Below are positions 15,897 through 24,463 of a stretch of DNA of 64,000 bases, piece after piece. This DNA is from Nonomuraea polychroma (lineage in GTDB: Bacteria; Actinomycetota; Actinomycetes; Streptosporangiales; Streptosporangiaceae). Every line of letters begins with the position of its first letter. Within the stretch, counting starts at the first letter, position 1. A program made the position numbers and the translations under genes. The stretch lies in assembly GCF_004011505.1 (NCBI RefSeq), contig NZ_SAUN01000001.1, positions 11,435,501 through 11,499,500 on the forward strand. The letters are read 5' to 3'. The notes under the pieces were generated by a model that ran no database searches, was not told the origin of the DNA, and saw only the letters and a program-made list of their open reading frames with translations.

Positions 15897-15930
15897 CCGG
15901 CCGGCCGTGACGGGGAACACGGCCGGCCGG
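15897..15930 (-). terminator. GC hairpin 1 between DUF4331 and TPR genes
   Basis: Perfect 13-bp arms CCGGCCGGCCGTG / CACGGCCGGCCGG with an 8-nt loop and no T-run. It may attenuate transcription or protect the upstream mRNA. Confidence 0.55.
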
Positions 15931-15940
15931 TCCTCTCTGT

Positions 15941-15974
15941 GGCGGCAGACGATGGGAGACGGGGGTCTGCCGCC
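15941..15974 (-). terminator. GC hairpin 2 between DUF4331 and TPR genes
   Basis: Perfect 10-bp arms GGCGGCAGAC / GTCTGCCGCC with a 14-nt loop. Confidence 0.5.
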
Positions 15975-15980
15975 GGGGTG

Positions 15981-16016
15981 GACCGGCCGGTTTGGAGAGA
16001 GGGAAGCCGGCCGGTC
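15981..16016 (-). terminator. GC hairpin 3, just after the DUF4331 stop
   Basis: Perfect 10-bp arms GACCGGCCGG / CCGGCCGGTC with a 16-nt loop, starting 5 bp from the DUF4331 stop codon. The arms share the CCGGCCGG core with hairpin 1, so alternative pairing between the two is possible. Confidence 0.55.
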
Positions 16017-16021
16017 GGGGA

Positions 16022-17398
16022 CTAGCGCTGGTTCACAGCGACGTTGCTGGGCAGCGGGATGTACGGGAACGACTGCCCGAACGGCTTGTCGTTCGTGTCC
16101 ACCTTGTCCGTCAGGCCGGGCACGAGCTTGCCGGTCAGCGCGGCGCCGGCCACGGCCTGCAGCTCGATGTCCACGACGTCGTCGCCGAGACGGCGGCCGT
16201 TCGGGAATCCCTGTAGGTCACCGGCCAGGACGCCGAGCCTGTTCGGGTCCTTCGAGGGCGGGATCGACATGTTGAGCCGCAACATCTCGGAGGGGCGCAG
16301 CTTGCCCGCGTCCTTGTTGAGCACCTGCGAGTTCAGGTCGGCCTTGATGGGGCCGTTCTGCTTGGCGATGCCGGTCAGGAAGATCTCGACCAGGTCGGCA
16401 CGCGGGGTCGCGGGCGCCTTGATGCCGTAGATGGCCTCGAGCAGCCTGGCCACCTCCGGGTCGGTGACCCGCTTGACCAGGGGCGCGACGTCGGCGTCCT
16501 TCGACGGGTCGAGGGCGTTGTAGGCGTCCTTGAGTCCGGCGGGCGCGACGACCTCGTTCACCAGCGGGTTGCACAGGCGCGAGACCTGGACGTACCTGCT
16601 GCCGTTGAACTTGTCGGTCGTCGAGCAGATGCCGATCACCGGGTTGCGCTTGGCGTCGCCCTTGAGCGCCAGGTCCGCGGCGGGCACCTGGAGGCCGATC
16701 GTGTTGACGTTGTAGCCCCTGGTGGTGTCCTGGCCGACCTCGGACAGGTTGCCGCCGTAGAGCAGGTCGAACACGCGCAGATCCAGGAAGAACGCCTCGT
16801 CCGACTGGCCGGCGAACGTCTTGCCGCCGTTCGGCAGGCTCTTGATGGACTGGGCGCGCAGGGTTCCGTAGTCCGGCATGGATGCCGGGCCGACGTTGCT
16901 CGGCGCCGCGATGCCGTCGGAGACCAGCGTCCGGGTGCCGTTCGGCGTGATGCGCTTGAGCGTGTAGCGCTGGCGGTAGAGCAGGTTGGGGTCGTTCAGC
17001 GAGGTGACGGGGCCGTTGTTGTACAGGAACGTGTCGTTGCCGCGCTTGTCCTCGTCGCGGAACGTCCACTGGTATGTGATGTCGGTCTTGGCGTCACCGT
17101 CATTGTCGATCTTGACGTTGTACCGCGCGCGGGTGTCCCACGGGTAGAAGTTGGGGCCGCCGTTGGGCTCCTGGAACCCGTTCCAGTTGGCCAGCAGGGT
17201 CACCGTGTCGGGCTTGTCCGGGCTGACGAACGCGTACACGTCCGTGTTGTCGATCTGCGGCAGGCCGGCGGTCATGGGAGCCTCGCGGTGCGAGGAAGCG
17301 ATGCCGGAGTCGGTACGGAGCACGGCCAACGACGACGCGGCAACCGCTGCGGCGAGGCCAAGTCCGACTAGAGCGCGCCGGTTGATCCGGAGCTCCAT
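16022..17398 (-). CDS. DUF4331 family secreted protein
   Basis: 458 aa, starting MELRINRRALVGLGLAAAVAASS: a signal sequence with twin arginine (N-RR-A), plausibly Tat or Sec exported. The mature part begins SHREAPMTAGLPQIDNTDVYAF, diagnostic of DUF4331. Later strands include LLANWNGFQEPNGGPNFYPWD, YTLKRITPNGTRTLVSDG and PSNVGPASMPDY; NNDGDAKTD-like Asp-rich loops could bind Ca or another cation. There is no catalytic motif. A strong GAAAGGA lies 5 nt before the ATG. It is first of the group with TPR and NicO proteins; three hairpins after it may let it be expressed in excess. Function is unknown. Confidence 0.85.
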   Translation of the reverse strand: MELRINRRALVGLGLAAAVAASSLAVLRTDSGIASSHREAPMTAGLPQIDNTDVYAFVSPDKPDTVTLLANWNGFQEPNGGPNFYPWDTRARYNVKIDNDGDAKTDITYQWTFRDEDKRGNDTFLYNNGPVTSLNDPNLLYRQRYTLKRITPNGTRTLVSDGIAAPSNVGPASMPDYGTLRAQSIKSLPNGGKTFAGQSDEAFFLDLRVFDLLYGGNLSEVGQDTTRGYNVNTIGLQVPAADLALKGDAKRNPVIGICSTTDKFNGSRYVQVSRLCNPLVNEVVAPAGLKDAYNALDPSKDADVAPLVKRVTDPEVARLLEAIYGIKAPATPRADLVEIFLTGIAKQNGPIKADLNSQVLNKDAGKLRPSEMLRLNMSIPPSKDPNRLGVLAGDLQGFPNGRRLGDDVVDIELQAVAGAALTGKLVPGLTDKVDTNDKPFGQSFPYIPLPSNVAVNQR

Positions 17399-17510
17399 TT
17401 TCGTCCTTTCAGAGGGCTGATCGGTTGGTGCGAGGTTCCGGCCGGGTTCCTCGAGGCTCTATTCGTCCGTGGGCCGCGTCCGGATGTCGGTCTCCTCCTC
17501 AAGGAGGAGG

Positions 17511-17526
17511 GTCAACCAAGGTTGAC
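17511..17526. promoter_or_regulatory. Operator 1 of the ABC exporter promoter
   Basis: Perfect palindrome GTCAACCAAGGTTGAC overlapping the -35 TTGACA (17522-17527). Confidence 0.65.
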
Positions 17527-17550
17527 ATACTTAGGTCGTCAATTTAGGTT
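17522..17550 (+). promoter_or_regulatory. Promoter of the ABC exporter gene
   Basis: TTGACA (17522-17527), a 17-bp spacer and TAGGTT (17545-17550) form a near-consensus sigma-70/HrdB-type promoter. The coding start is about 60 bp downstream. Confidence 0.7.
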
Positions 17551-17553
17551 GAC
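17538..17553. promoter_or_regulatory. Operator 2 of the ABC exporter promoter
   Basis: GTCAATTTAGGTTGAC is a second copy of the 16-bp element with the same half-sites, 27 bp from the first and covering the -10. A repressor bound at both would block the polymerase. Confidence 0.6.
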
Positions 17554-17616
17554 CGGTGTGGATTGCGCGGTCCCGTTCGTTGGAGCTCATCGAGCAATGT
17601 CGTGAGAGGAGATGCG

Positions 17617-19326
17617 GTGATCAAGGAGCTGCTTGCCTACGTGCGCCCGCACCGGAAGGTCCTGTTCCTGGGCGGACTGCTGGGGTTGATCGGCTCGGCG
17701 GCGGGGCTGGCGATGCCGTTGCTGGCCAAGTACGTCGTGGACGCCTTCGGCGAAGGCGGGTCCATGGCCGGGCCGCTGCTCGGGTTAACCGCGGCGGTGC
17801 TGGTCGGCGCCGTCGTGTCGGCCGCCGGCAGCTATCTGATGGAGCGGACCGGCGAGGGCATCGTGCTCGGCGCCCGCCGCAGGCTCGTCGACCGGATGCT
17901 CCGGCTCAAGGTCGCCGACGTGGACCGGCTCAAGCCCGGCGACCTGCTGTCGCGGGTGACCGGCGACACGACGCTGCTGCGCGCGGTGCTGACCAACGGC
18001 ATCGTCGAGTCGGTCAGCGCGGCGTTCATGCTGGTCGGGGCCATCATCTTGATGGTGGCGATGGACGGTGTGCTGCTGCTGATCACACTGCTCGTGATCG
18101 TGGTGATCGGCGGGCTGGTCGCGCTCATCATGCCGAAGATCCAGCGGGCGCAGTCGCAGGCCCAGGAGGCCGTGGGCGAGATGGGGGCCGTGCTGGACCG
18201 GGCGCTGCAGGCGTACCGGACCGTCAAGGCGAGCGGCGCGGAGGAGCGGGAGATCGCCGTGGTCGGCGACGCGGCGGTGCGGGCCCGCGACCGGGGCCTG
18301 CAGGTCGCCGGGTGGACGTCGCTGGCCGGGGTGGCGACGTGGATGGCGGTGCAGATCGCGTTCCTGGCCGTGCTGGCCGTCGGCGGGGCCAGGGTCGCCT
18401 CCGGCGCGCTGGAGGTGTCGTCGCTGATCGCGTTCCTGCTGTACCTGTTCTACCTGGTGCCGCCGATCGGGCAGCTCGTGCAGGGCGGGGTCCAGCTCCA
18501 GCAGGGGCTCGCCGCGTTGAAGCGCATCAAGGAGATCGAGGAACTCCCGGCCGAGCCCGCCGAGCCGGTCGTGGTGCCGGGCGGCGCCGAGCCGATCGGG
18601 GTGACGTTCCGGGACGTGGTGTTCCGGTACGGCGAGGACCGGCCGCTCGTGCACGACGGGGTCAGCTTCGAGGTGCCGCCCGGCGGGCTCACCGCGCTGG
18701 TGGGGCCGTCGGGAGCCGGCAAGTCCACGGTGTTCGGCCTGCTGGAGCGCTTCTACGACCACCAGGACGGTGCCATCGTGATCGGCGGGAGGGACATCCG
18801 GGACTGGCCGCTGGGCGAGCTGCGCGCCGCGCTCGGGTACGTCGAGCAGGACGCCCCCGTGCTGGCCGGCACCCTGCGGGAGAACCTGCTTTTCGCCGCC
18901 CAGGACGCCACCGAGGACGAGCTGCACCGCGCCATCGCCCGCACCCGGCTCGACGACCTCGTGGCCAGGCTGCCCGAAGGGCTGGAGACGGCGGTCGGGC
19001 ACCGCGGCGTGCTGCTGTCCGGCGGTGAGCGGCAGCGGGTCGCCATCGCCCGGGCGCTGCTGCGCAAGCCCAGGCTGCTGCTGCTCGACGAGGCCACCTC
19101 GCAGCTCGACGCGGTCAACGAAATGCGGCTGCGCGAGGTCATCGCCGAGGTGGCCAAGGAGACGACCGTGCTGGTCATCGCGCACCGGCTGTCCACGGTG
19201 ACGAACGCCGACCGGATCGTGGTCATGGAGTCCGGCGGCGTACGGGCCGTCGGCACGCACGCCGAGCTGGTGGGCGCGGACGAGCTCTACCGCGAGCTGG
19301 CCGCCACCCAGTTCCTCGTCGGCTAG
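17617..19326 (+). CDS. ABC exporter half-transporter (membrane and ATPase domains fused)
   Basis: 569 aa. The N-terminal type-1 exporter domain has six helices to about residue 310 (VLFLGGLLGLIGSAAGLAMPLL, LLGLTAAVLVGAVVSAAGSYL, AAFMLVGAIILMVAMDGVLLLITLLVIVVIGGLVAL region). The ATPase domain (about 335-560) has Walker A GPSGAGKST, Q-loop YVEQDAP, signature LSGGERQRVAIARALL, Walker B LLLLDEATS and H-loop IAHRLS. It should work as a homodimer exporting a drug or lipid-like molecule. GTG at 17617 has GAGAGGAG 5 nt upstream. The strong promoter carries two identical-type operators, but no regulator gene is adjacent, so control comes from elsewhere. Confidence 0.9.
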   Translation: MIKELLAYVRPHRKVLFLGGLLGLIGSAAGLAMPLLAKYVVDAFGEGGSMAGPLLGLTAAVLVGAVVSAAGSYLMERTGEGIVLGARRRLVDRMLRLKVADVDRLKPGDLLSRVTGDTTLLRAVLTNGIVESVSAAFMLVGAIILMVAMDGVLLLITLLVIVVIGGLVALIMPKIQRAQSQAQEAVGEMGAVLDRALQAYRTVKASGAEEREIAVVGDAAVRARDRGLQVAGWTSLAGVATWMAVQIAFLAVLAVGGARVASGALEVSSLIAFLLYLFYLVPPIGQLVQGGVQLQQGLAALKRIKEIEELPAEPAEPVVVPGGAEPIGVTFRDVVFRYGEDRPLVHDGVSFEVPPGGLTALVGPSGAGKSTVFGLLERFYDHQDGAIVIGGRDIRDWPLGELRAALGYVEQDAPVLAGTLRENLLFAAQDATEDELHRAIARTRLDDLVARLPEGLETAVGHRGVLLSGGERQRVAIARALLRKPRLLLLDEATSQLDAVNEMRLREVIAEVAKETTVLVIAHRLSTVTNADRIVVMESGGVRAVGTHAELVGADELYRELAATQFLVG

Positions 19327-19352
19327 TCGTTGTAGTCTGCGGGTGACATAGA

Positions 19353-19368
19353 TGAATGCCTTCATTCA
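19353..19368. promoter_or_regulatory. hut-type palindrome upstream of hutU
   Basis: TGAATGCCTTCATTCA has the same arms and spacing (TGAATG-N4-CATTCA) as the site before the M20-hutF-hutI operon. It lies 11 bp before the hutU start, overlapping the leader and next to the Shine-Dalgarno. Confidence 0.6.
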
Positions 19369-19379
19369 GGAGGGTCACC

Positions 19380-21029
19380 ATGAGCCGCACCGTGCGCGCG
19401 CCGCGAGGCACCACGATCACCGCCAAGGGGTGGCCGCAGGAGGCGGCGCTCCGGATGCTCCAGAACAACCTGGACCCGGAGGTCGCCGAGCACCCTGAGC
19501 AGCTGGTCGTCTACGGCGGCTCCGGGAAGGCCGCGCGGGACTGGGCGTCGTACGACGCGCTGGTCAGGACGCTCACGACGCTGGAGGGCGACGAGACGCT
19601 CCTCGTGCAGTCGGGGCGGCCCGTCGGCGTGTTCCGCACGCACGAATGGGCGCCGCGCGTGCTGATCGCCAACTCCAACCTGGTGCCCGACTGGGCCAAC
19701 TGGGAGGAGTTCCGGCGGCTGGAGGCGGCCGGGCTGACCATGTACGGGCAGATGACCGCCGGGTCGTGGATCTACATCGGCACGCAGGGCATCCTGCAGG
19801 GCACGTACGAGACGTTCGCGGCCGTCGCCGCCAAGCGGTTCGGCGGGACGCTGGCCGGGACCATCACGCTGACGGCGGGCCTGGGCGGGATGGGCGGCGC
19901 CCAGCCGCTGGCCGTCACCATGAACGGCGGGGTGGCCATCTGCGTCGACTGCGACCCGCGCTCGGTCACCCGCCGCATCGAGCACCGTTACCTCGACGTG
20001 GAGGCCGCCTCGCCTGAGGAGGCGCTGCGGCTGGCGTACGAGGCGCGTGACGCGCGGCGGCCGCTGTCGATCGGGGTCGTGGGGAACGCCGCGGAGATCG
20101 TGCCGGCGTTGCTGGCCGGCGGGGCCGAGATCGACATCGTGACCGACCAGACCTCTGCCCACGATCCCCTGATGTACCTCCCGCTCGGCATCGCCTTCGA
20201 GGACATGGCCGCCGCGCGGGAGAAGGATCCGGCCGGCTTCACCGAGCGGGCCCGCGCCTCGATGGCGCTGCACGTGGAGGCCATGGTCGGGTTCAAGGAC
20301 GCGGGGGCCGAGGTCTTCGACTACGGCAACTCGATCAGGGGCGAGGCGCGCCTGGCCGGCTACGCGCGGGCCTTCGACTTCCCCGGGTTCGTGCCCGCCT
20401 ACATTCGGCCGCTGTTCTGCGAGGGCAAGGGGCCGTTCCGGTGGGCGGCGCTGAGCGGCGACCCGGCCGACATCGCCGCGACCGACCGGGCCATCCTGGA
20501 GCTCTTCCCCGAGAACGAGCAGCTCGCCCGGTGGATCAGGGAAGCCGGGGAGAAGGTGCACTTCCAGGGGTTGCCGGCGCGGATCTGCTGGCTGGGGTAC
20601 GGCGAGCGCAATGTGGCCGGGGAGCGCTTCAACGACATGGTGGCCTCGGGTGAGCTCCAGGCGCCCATCGTGATCGGGCGGGACCATCTGGACAGCGGGT
20701 CCGTCGCGTCGCCCTACCGTGAGACGGAGGCCATGGCGGACGGGTCGGACGCGATCGCGGACTGGCCGCTCCTGAACGCCCTGCTCAACACGGCCTCGGG
20801 GGCCGCCTGGGTGTCGATCCACCATGGGGGTGGGGTCGGGATCGGGCGCTCCATCCACGCCGGCCAGGTGACGGTCGCCGACGGCACGGCCCTGGCCGGG
20901 GAGAAGCTGAACCGGGTGCTCACCAATGATCCGGGGACCGGGGTCATGCGGCACGTGGACGCCGGCTACGACAAGGCCGCCGAGGTGGCCGATGCGCGCG
21001 GCGTCCGCATCCCGATGCGGGAGTCCTGA
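19380..21029 (+). CDS. hutU: Urocanate hydratase
   Basis: It converts urocanate to 4-imidazolone-5-propionate, the second step of histidine breakdown, using tightly bound NAD+. The 549-aa product is full length, with TAGLGGMGGAQPLA (NAD-binding Gly-rich loop), FDYGNSIRGEA, FPGFVPAYIRPLFCEGKGPFRW containing the conserved active-site Cys region, and ISIHHGGGVGIGRS-like C-terminal motif (WVSIHHGGGVGIG). ATG at 19380 has AGGAGGG upstream. It is separated from the other hut genes by about 4 kb; histidine ammonia-lyase is not in the window. Confidence 0.97.
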   Translation: MSRTVRAPRGTTITAKGWPQEAALRMLQNNLDPEVAEHPEQLVVYGGSGKAARDWASYDALVRTLTTLEGDETLLVQSGRPVGVFRTHEWAPRVLIANSNLVPDWANWEEFRRLEAAGLTMYGQMTAGSWIYIGTQGILQGTYETFAAVAAKRFGGTLAGTITLTAGLGGMGGAQPLAVTMNGGVAICVDCDPRSVTRRIEHRYLDVEAASPEEALRLAYEARDARRPLSIGVVGNAAEIVPALLAGGAEIDIVTDQTSAHDPLMYLPLGIAFEDMAAAREKDPAGFTERARASMALHVEAMVGFKDAGAEVFDYGNSIRGEARLAGYARAFDFPGFVPAYIRPLFCEGKGPFRWAALSGDPADIAATDRAILELFPENEQLARWIREAGEKVHFQGLPARICWLGYGERNVAGERFNDMVASGELQAPIVIGRDHLDSGSVASPYRETEAMADGSDAIADWPLLNALLNTASGAAWVSIHHGGGVGIGRSIHAGQVTVADGTALAGEKLNRVLTNDPGTGVMRHVDAGYDKAAEVADARGVRIPMRES

Positions 21030-21382
21030 CGCCCCGGGGCTCTGACCGTCCACCACGCCCCCGCCCGGCCCCCTCGCCAGGTCGGTTGCCGCCCGGACAG
21101 CCCTGACGGCCGCCCGCCGTCCCGGTTGCGCCGAGCCGCGCCGCACACCGTCTCACCGACCCGGCGCCGGAGGGCGGGCGCCTATGCGGGCGGTCGGGCG
21201 CTGTGCGTGTGGCGCCGGCCGGCCCGCCACTTCTGCGATCCGGTTGGCCCTGGAGGCGGGCCCTGGTCCGGAGTGCGGCGGGTGAGGGAGGGGCGGCCGG
21301 GTGTGGTCTCCTCGCGGGAAGGCTCGTCCGGCGTACAGGATGGGTGGGATGAGAATGCCGGGCACGATGTGTTGGAGGTGGC
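21030..21382. other. Intergenic region between hutU and the RpiR gene
   Basis: No gene is supported here. One possible weak hairpin, GACGGC (21105-21110) with GCCGTC (21116-21121), may end hutU transcription. No copy of the TGAATG palindrome is seen. The rest is GC-rich sequence with spurious frames, and the regulator's Shine-Dalgarno GGAGG is at 21374-21378. Confidence 0.5.
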
Positions 21383-22225
21383 GTGGCGGACGGATATCAC
21401 GGTGGACTGGGTGCGCTGCTGGATGGCCGGAGGTTGTCGCCCGTGCAGCGCAGAATCGCGCACTACCTCAGCGAGCACCTGGACGAGGCGATCTTCCTGT
21501 CCAGCGTCGAGCTGGCCGAGCGGGCCGGGGTCAGCCAGCCGTCGGTGACCCGGTTCGCCATGGTGCTCGGTTTCGCCGGATACCCCGAGCTACGCCAGGC
21601 GCTGCGGCCCCTCGTGCTGGGCGGCGGCGCCCACGGGGCGGCCGAGCCGCAGGAGAGCCTGCTGCGCGGCGCCATCGACTGTGAGATCCGCAACCTGGCC
21701 CTGGTGCGGGAGCGCTTGGCGGCGTTCCCGCTCAAGGAGCTGGGTGAGCAACTCGCCGCCACCGAGCCCCTGCCCGTGCTGGGCCTGCGGGTCTCCTGCG
21801 GGCTGGCCACCACGTTCGCCTACTACGCCCGCCGCATCCACCCCGACGTACGGCTGCTCACCCACGGTGGGTCGGAGCTGGTCGACGGGTTGCACGCGGC
21901 CCGGCGGGCCGGGGCGGAGTGGCTGGTGGCGGTGGTGTTGCCGCGTTATCCCCGGGAGGCGGTGCACGCGCTGGAGTACGCGGAGAAGCTCGGGCTCAGG
22001 GTGGCGGCGATCACCGACAAACCGGATTTCCCCGCCGAGATCGTGCTGGACGCGCCCGTCAGCGACCGGCTGGTGTTCGACTCGCATGCGGCGCCGCTGG
22101 CCCTCGCCATGGCCCTGGTGGAGGCCATGGCGGACGCGGCGCCGCTGCGTACGCAGGCCAGGCTCGAAGAGTACGAGCGGATGACCGACGAGACCGGCGC
22201 GTTCCTACCCGGCGATCTTGCCTAG
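21383..22225 (+). CDS. MurR/RpiR-family regulator with SIS domain
   Basis: 280 aa. The N-terminal helix-turn-helix domain (about 15-85) has the RpiR pattern IAHYLSEHLDEAIFLSSVELAERAGVSQPSVTRFAMVLGFAGYPELRQAL. The C-terminal SIS domain (about 115-245) would bind a phosphosugar or other small effector. GTG at 21383 has GGAGG 4 nt upstream. It lies directly downstream of hutU on the same strand, making it the best local candidate for the factor reading the TGAATG palindromes, though the hut effector would then not be a sugar. It overlaps the convergent permease gene by 21 bp. Confidence 0.87.
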   Translation: MADGYHGGLGALLDGRRLSPVQRRIAHYLSEHLDEAIFLSSVELAERAGVSQPSVTRFAMVLGFAGYPELRQALRPLVLGGGAHGAAEPQESLLRGAIDCEIRNLALVRERLAAFPLKELGEQLAATEPLPVLGLRVSCGLATTFAYYARRIHPDVRLLTHGGSELVDGLHAARRAGAEWLVAVVLPRYPREAVHALEYAEKLGLRVAAITDKPDFPAEIVLDAPVSDRLVFDSHAAPLALAMALVEAMADAAPLRTQARLEEYERMTDETGAFLPGDLA

Positions 22226-22954
22226 CGACCGCATCGACCAGATGGTGGTCACCACCGCCAGCACGATGAACACCGCGAACGCGATCGGGATCGAGGAGTC
22301 GGACAGCTGCCCGGCGAACAGCGCCCGCCCCGCTTCCACCGCGTGGTAGAGCGGATTGACCGGCGCGATCGCCTTCATCCATTCGGGAGCGAATGAGATC
22401 GGCACGAACAACCCGGCCAGCAGCATGATCGGCAGCATGAACAGGTTGAGCGTCTGCGACATGCCGTTCTCGTCCCGGATGGTCAGCGCCAGCCCTTGCG
22501 ACAGGCTGGAGGCGAACAGGCCCGTCGCGGCCATGAGCAACAGCACGAGCACCAGCTCGACGGCCCCGATGCGCACGCCCATCGCGATCGCCACGATCAG
22601 CACCAGGATCGCCTGGAGGACCAGCTGGACCATGTCCTTGGCCACCCGCCCGAGCACGATGGCCGGGCGCCACGCGGGGCTGACGGCGTACCGTTCGATC
22701 GAGCCGCCGCGCAGCTCGGCGATCAGCCCGAACCCGGAGAACATCGACCCGAAGACCGCGATCATCATCATCGCCGCCGGGGTGAACATGCGCAGGGCGT
22801 CCACCGTCGTGCCGCCGGGCGTCATGGTCTTCAGCAGCGGTGCGAACATCACCAGGTAGAGCACCGGCTGCAGGATGCCGAACAGCGGCCAGATCGGATT
22901 GCTGAACGACTTCTTCAGCTCATAGCCGGTGAAGAGGGCGGTGTGGCGGATCAT
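22205..22954 (-). CDS. ABC-2 type exporter permease (DrrB-like)
   Basis: 249 aa with six hydrophobic helices: FGILQPVLYLVMFAPLL, PAAMMMIAVFGSMFSGFGLI, LQAILVLIVAIAMGV, ELVLVLLLMAATGLFASSL, LFMLPIMLLAGLFVPISF and a last helix near the C-terminus (IAFAVFIVLAVVTTIW). It partners with the adjacent ATPase, whose stop overlaps its ATG by four bases. It probably exports a hydrophobic drug or metabolite. The cluster is headed by a PadR regulator. Confidence 0.88.
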   Translation of the reverse strand: MIRHTALFTGYELKKSFSNPIWPLFGILQPVLYLVMFAPLLKTMTPGGTTVDALRMFTPAAMMMIAVFGSMFSGFGLIAELRGGSIERYAVSPAWRPAIVLGRVAKDMVQLVLQAILVLIVAIAMGVRIGAVELVLVLLLMAATGLFASSLSQGLALTIRDENGMSQTLNLFMLPIMLLAGLFVPISFAPEWMKAIAPVNPLYHAVEAGRALFAGQLSDSSIPIAFAVFIVLAVVTTIWSMRSLGKIAG

Positions 22955-23904
22955 GCGGCGGCTCCGGTGTCACGCAGCGAACGGCCGGTCTTGGCGAGGA
23001 ACACGTCGTCCAGCGTGGAGCGGTCGAGCGCGATCGAGCTCAGCTTGACGCCCTGCTCTTCCAGCGCCCGCAGCAGCGCGGGCAGCGTGTGCTCACCGTC
23101 GTCCACGTACACGCGCAGCAGGTCGTCGTCGAGGCGGGTCTCGCGGGCGAGCGGCCCGAGCGTCTCGGCGGCCCGCTCGGGGTCGTCGACCCTGAGCGTG
23201 ATCACGTCGCCGGAGACCTCGCGCTTGAGCGCGGCGGGGGTGCCCTCGGCCACGACCCGGCCGTGGTCGACGATCACCAGCCGGTCGCACAACGCGTCGG
23301 CCTCGTCCAGGTAGTGGGTGCTGAGCAGCACGCTGGTGCCCGACTCGCGGAGCTGCTCGATGCGGTCCCACAGGTTGGCCCGGTTCTGCGGGTCCAGGCC
23401 GGTGGTGGGCTCGTCGAGGAAGAGCAGCGGCGGGTTGTGCACCAGGCCGATCGCGATGGCGACCCGCCGCTTCTGGCCGCCGGACAGCGTACGGCCGGGG
23501 CGGTCGGCGATCTCGGTGAGGTCGAAGCGCTCCAGCACCTCGGCCGTCGCCTGCTTCGGATCGGCCACGGCGTGGATCTTGGCGGCCATCATGACCTGAG
23601 CCCGGGCGGTCGTGGTGTCCTCGACCCCGCCGGCCTGGCTGACGTACCCGAGCCGGCTCCGGACGGCGGCGGGCTCCTTGAGCAGGTCGTGCCCGGCGAT
23701 CATGGCGGTGCCCGCGTCGGGGGTGATCAGCGTGGCCAGCATCCTGATCGTGGTCGTCTTGCCGGCGCCGTTGGGCCCGAGCACACCGAAGATCTCGCCT
23801 TTCGCGATCTCCAGGTCGACGCCGCGCACGGCCTCGACGGTCTGCGGGCCCTTGCGGCTTCGGGTGGTGAAGGTCTTCTTTAAGTCGTGCGCCTCAACGA
23901 TCAT
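22951..23904 (-). CDS. ABC transporter ATP-binding protein (DrrA-like)
   Basis: 317 aa. Walker A GPNGAGKTT (about 43-51), signature LSGGQKRRVAIAIGL, Walker B LLFLDEPTTGLDP and switch His in LLSTHYLDEAD; a C-terminal extension of about 90 residues is typical of the DrrA group. It energises the ABC-2 permease encoded next. ATG at 23904 has AGGAG 6 nt upstream. It starts 19 bp after the PadR stop, so the three genes form one operon. Confidence 0.92.
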   Translation of the reverse strand: MIVEAHDLKKTFTTRSRKGPQTVEAVRGVDLEIAKGEIFGVLGPNGAGKTTTIRMLATLITPDAGTAMIAGHDLLKEPAAVRSRLGYVSQAGGVEDTTTARAQVMMAAKIHAVADPKQATAEVLERFDLTEIADRPGRTLSGGQKRRVAIAIGLVHNPPLLFLDEPTTGLDPQNRANLWDRIEQLRESGTSVLLSTHYLDEADALCDRLVIVDHGRVVAEGTPAALKREVSGDVITLRVDDPERAAETLGPLARETRLDDDLLRVYVDDGEHTLPALLRALEEQGVKLSSIALDRSTLDDVFLAKTGRSLRDTGAAA

Positions 23905-23923
23905 GAGACTCCTTGGATGAAAT

Positions 23924-24445
23924 TCACGGCAATTCGTCTGCCTCGACGCGCGGAATCGCCTTCTCGACCCAGTCGAGCTGGGCTTGGAGCATGGCCCGCG
24001 TCAGCAGCAGGTTCTCGCGGATGTGACCAGGGGCGCCGTGGTGATGTTTGACGTCCATGATGTGGCCCATCGTTTCGACGCCCATCTTGAGCTGCGCCAT
24101 CCTGCCATGCAGAGCACTCAAAAGCTCTTGCTTTTCCAGCTTGTCCATGAACGTCAGCGCGACCTGGAACGGGTCGATGATGGGTCTGACCTCGTGCCAG
24201 GCCTTCAGCAGCAGCCGCTGGAACTCCTCGCGGCCCGCCTCCGTGATCGCGTAGACGCCCTTGCCGCCCTTGCCTGCCTCGACGATCTCCAGCAGGCCCT
24301 CGTCGGCCATTTTGCCGAGTCCGTGGTAGATCGAGCCGTAGGCGACGCTGGCCCAGACGTCGGCGCTCATCCCCTCCAGCCGTCTGCGGACCCCGTAGCC
24401 GTTCATGGGGCCGTTGAGGAGGACGCCGAGGATCAGGACGCGCAT
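23924..24445 (-). CDS. PadR-family regulator of the DrrAB-like exporter
   Basis: About 173 aa: PadR winged helix from residue 1 (MRVLILGVLLNGPMNGYGVRRRLE; SIYHGLGKMADEGLLEIVEAGKGGKGVYAITEAG) and a C-terminal coiled-coil dimer domain. An in-frame GTG at 24454 is an alternative start. Its promoter (TTGACG / TACAAA) has the palindrome CTCAAATTTGAG in the spacer, so it probably represses its own exporter operon and perhaps the divergent SDR gene until a substrate binds. Confidence 0.88.
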   Translation of the reverse strand: MRVLILGVLLNGPMNGYGVRRRLEGMSADVWASVAYGSIYHGLGKMADEGLLEIVEAGKGGKGVYAITEAGREEFQRLLLKAWHEVRPIIDPFQVALTFMDKLEKQELLSALHGRMAQLKMGVETMGHIMDVKHHHGAPGHIRENLLLTRAMLQAQLDWVEKAIPRVEADELP

Positions 24446-24463
24446 CGATGACACGCGCTCAAG

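Noticed and set aside
17556..17616. A possible upstream frame starting at GTG 17556
   Set aside because: It continues as a long shadow of the ABC exporter in another frame and has no ribosome-binding site.
21126..21548. A 140-codon plus-strand frame before RpiR
   Set aside because: Compositionally biased, no Shine-Dalgarno, and it overlaps the better supported RpiR start.
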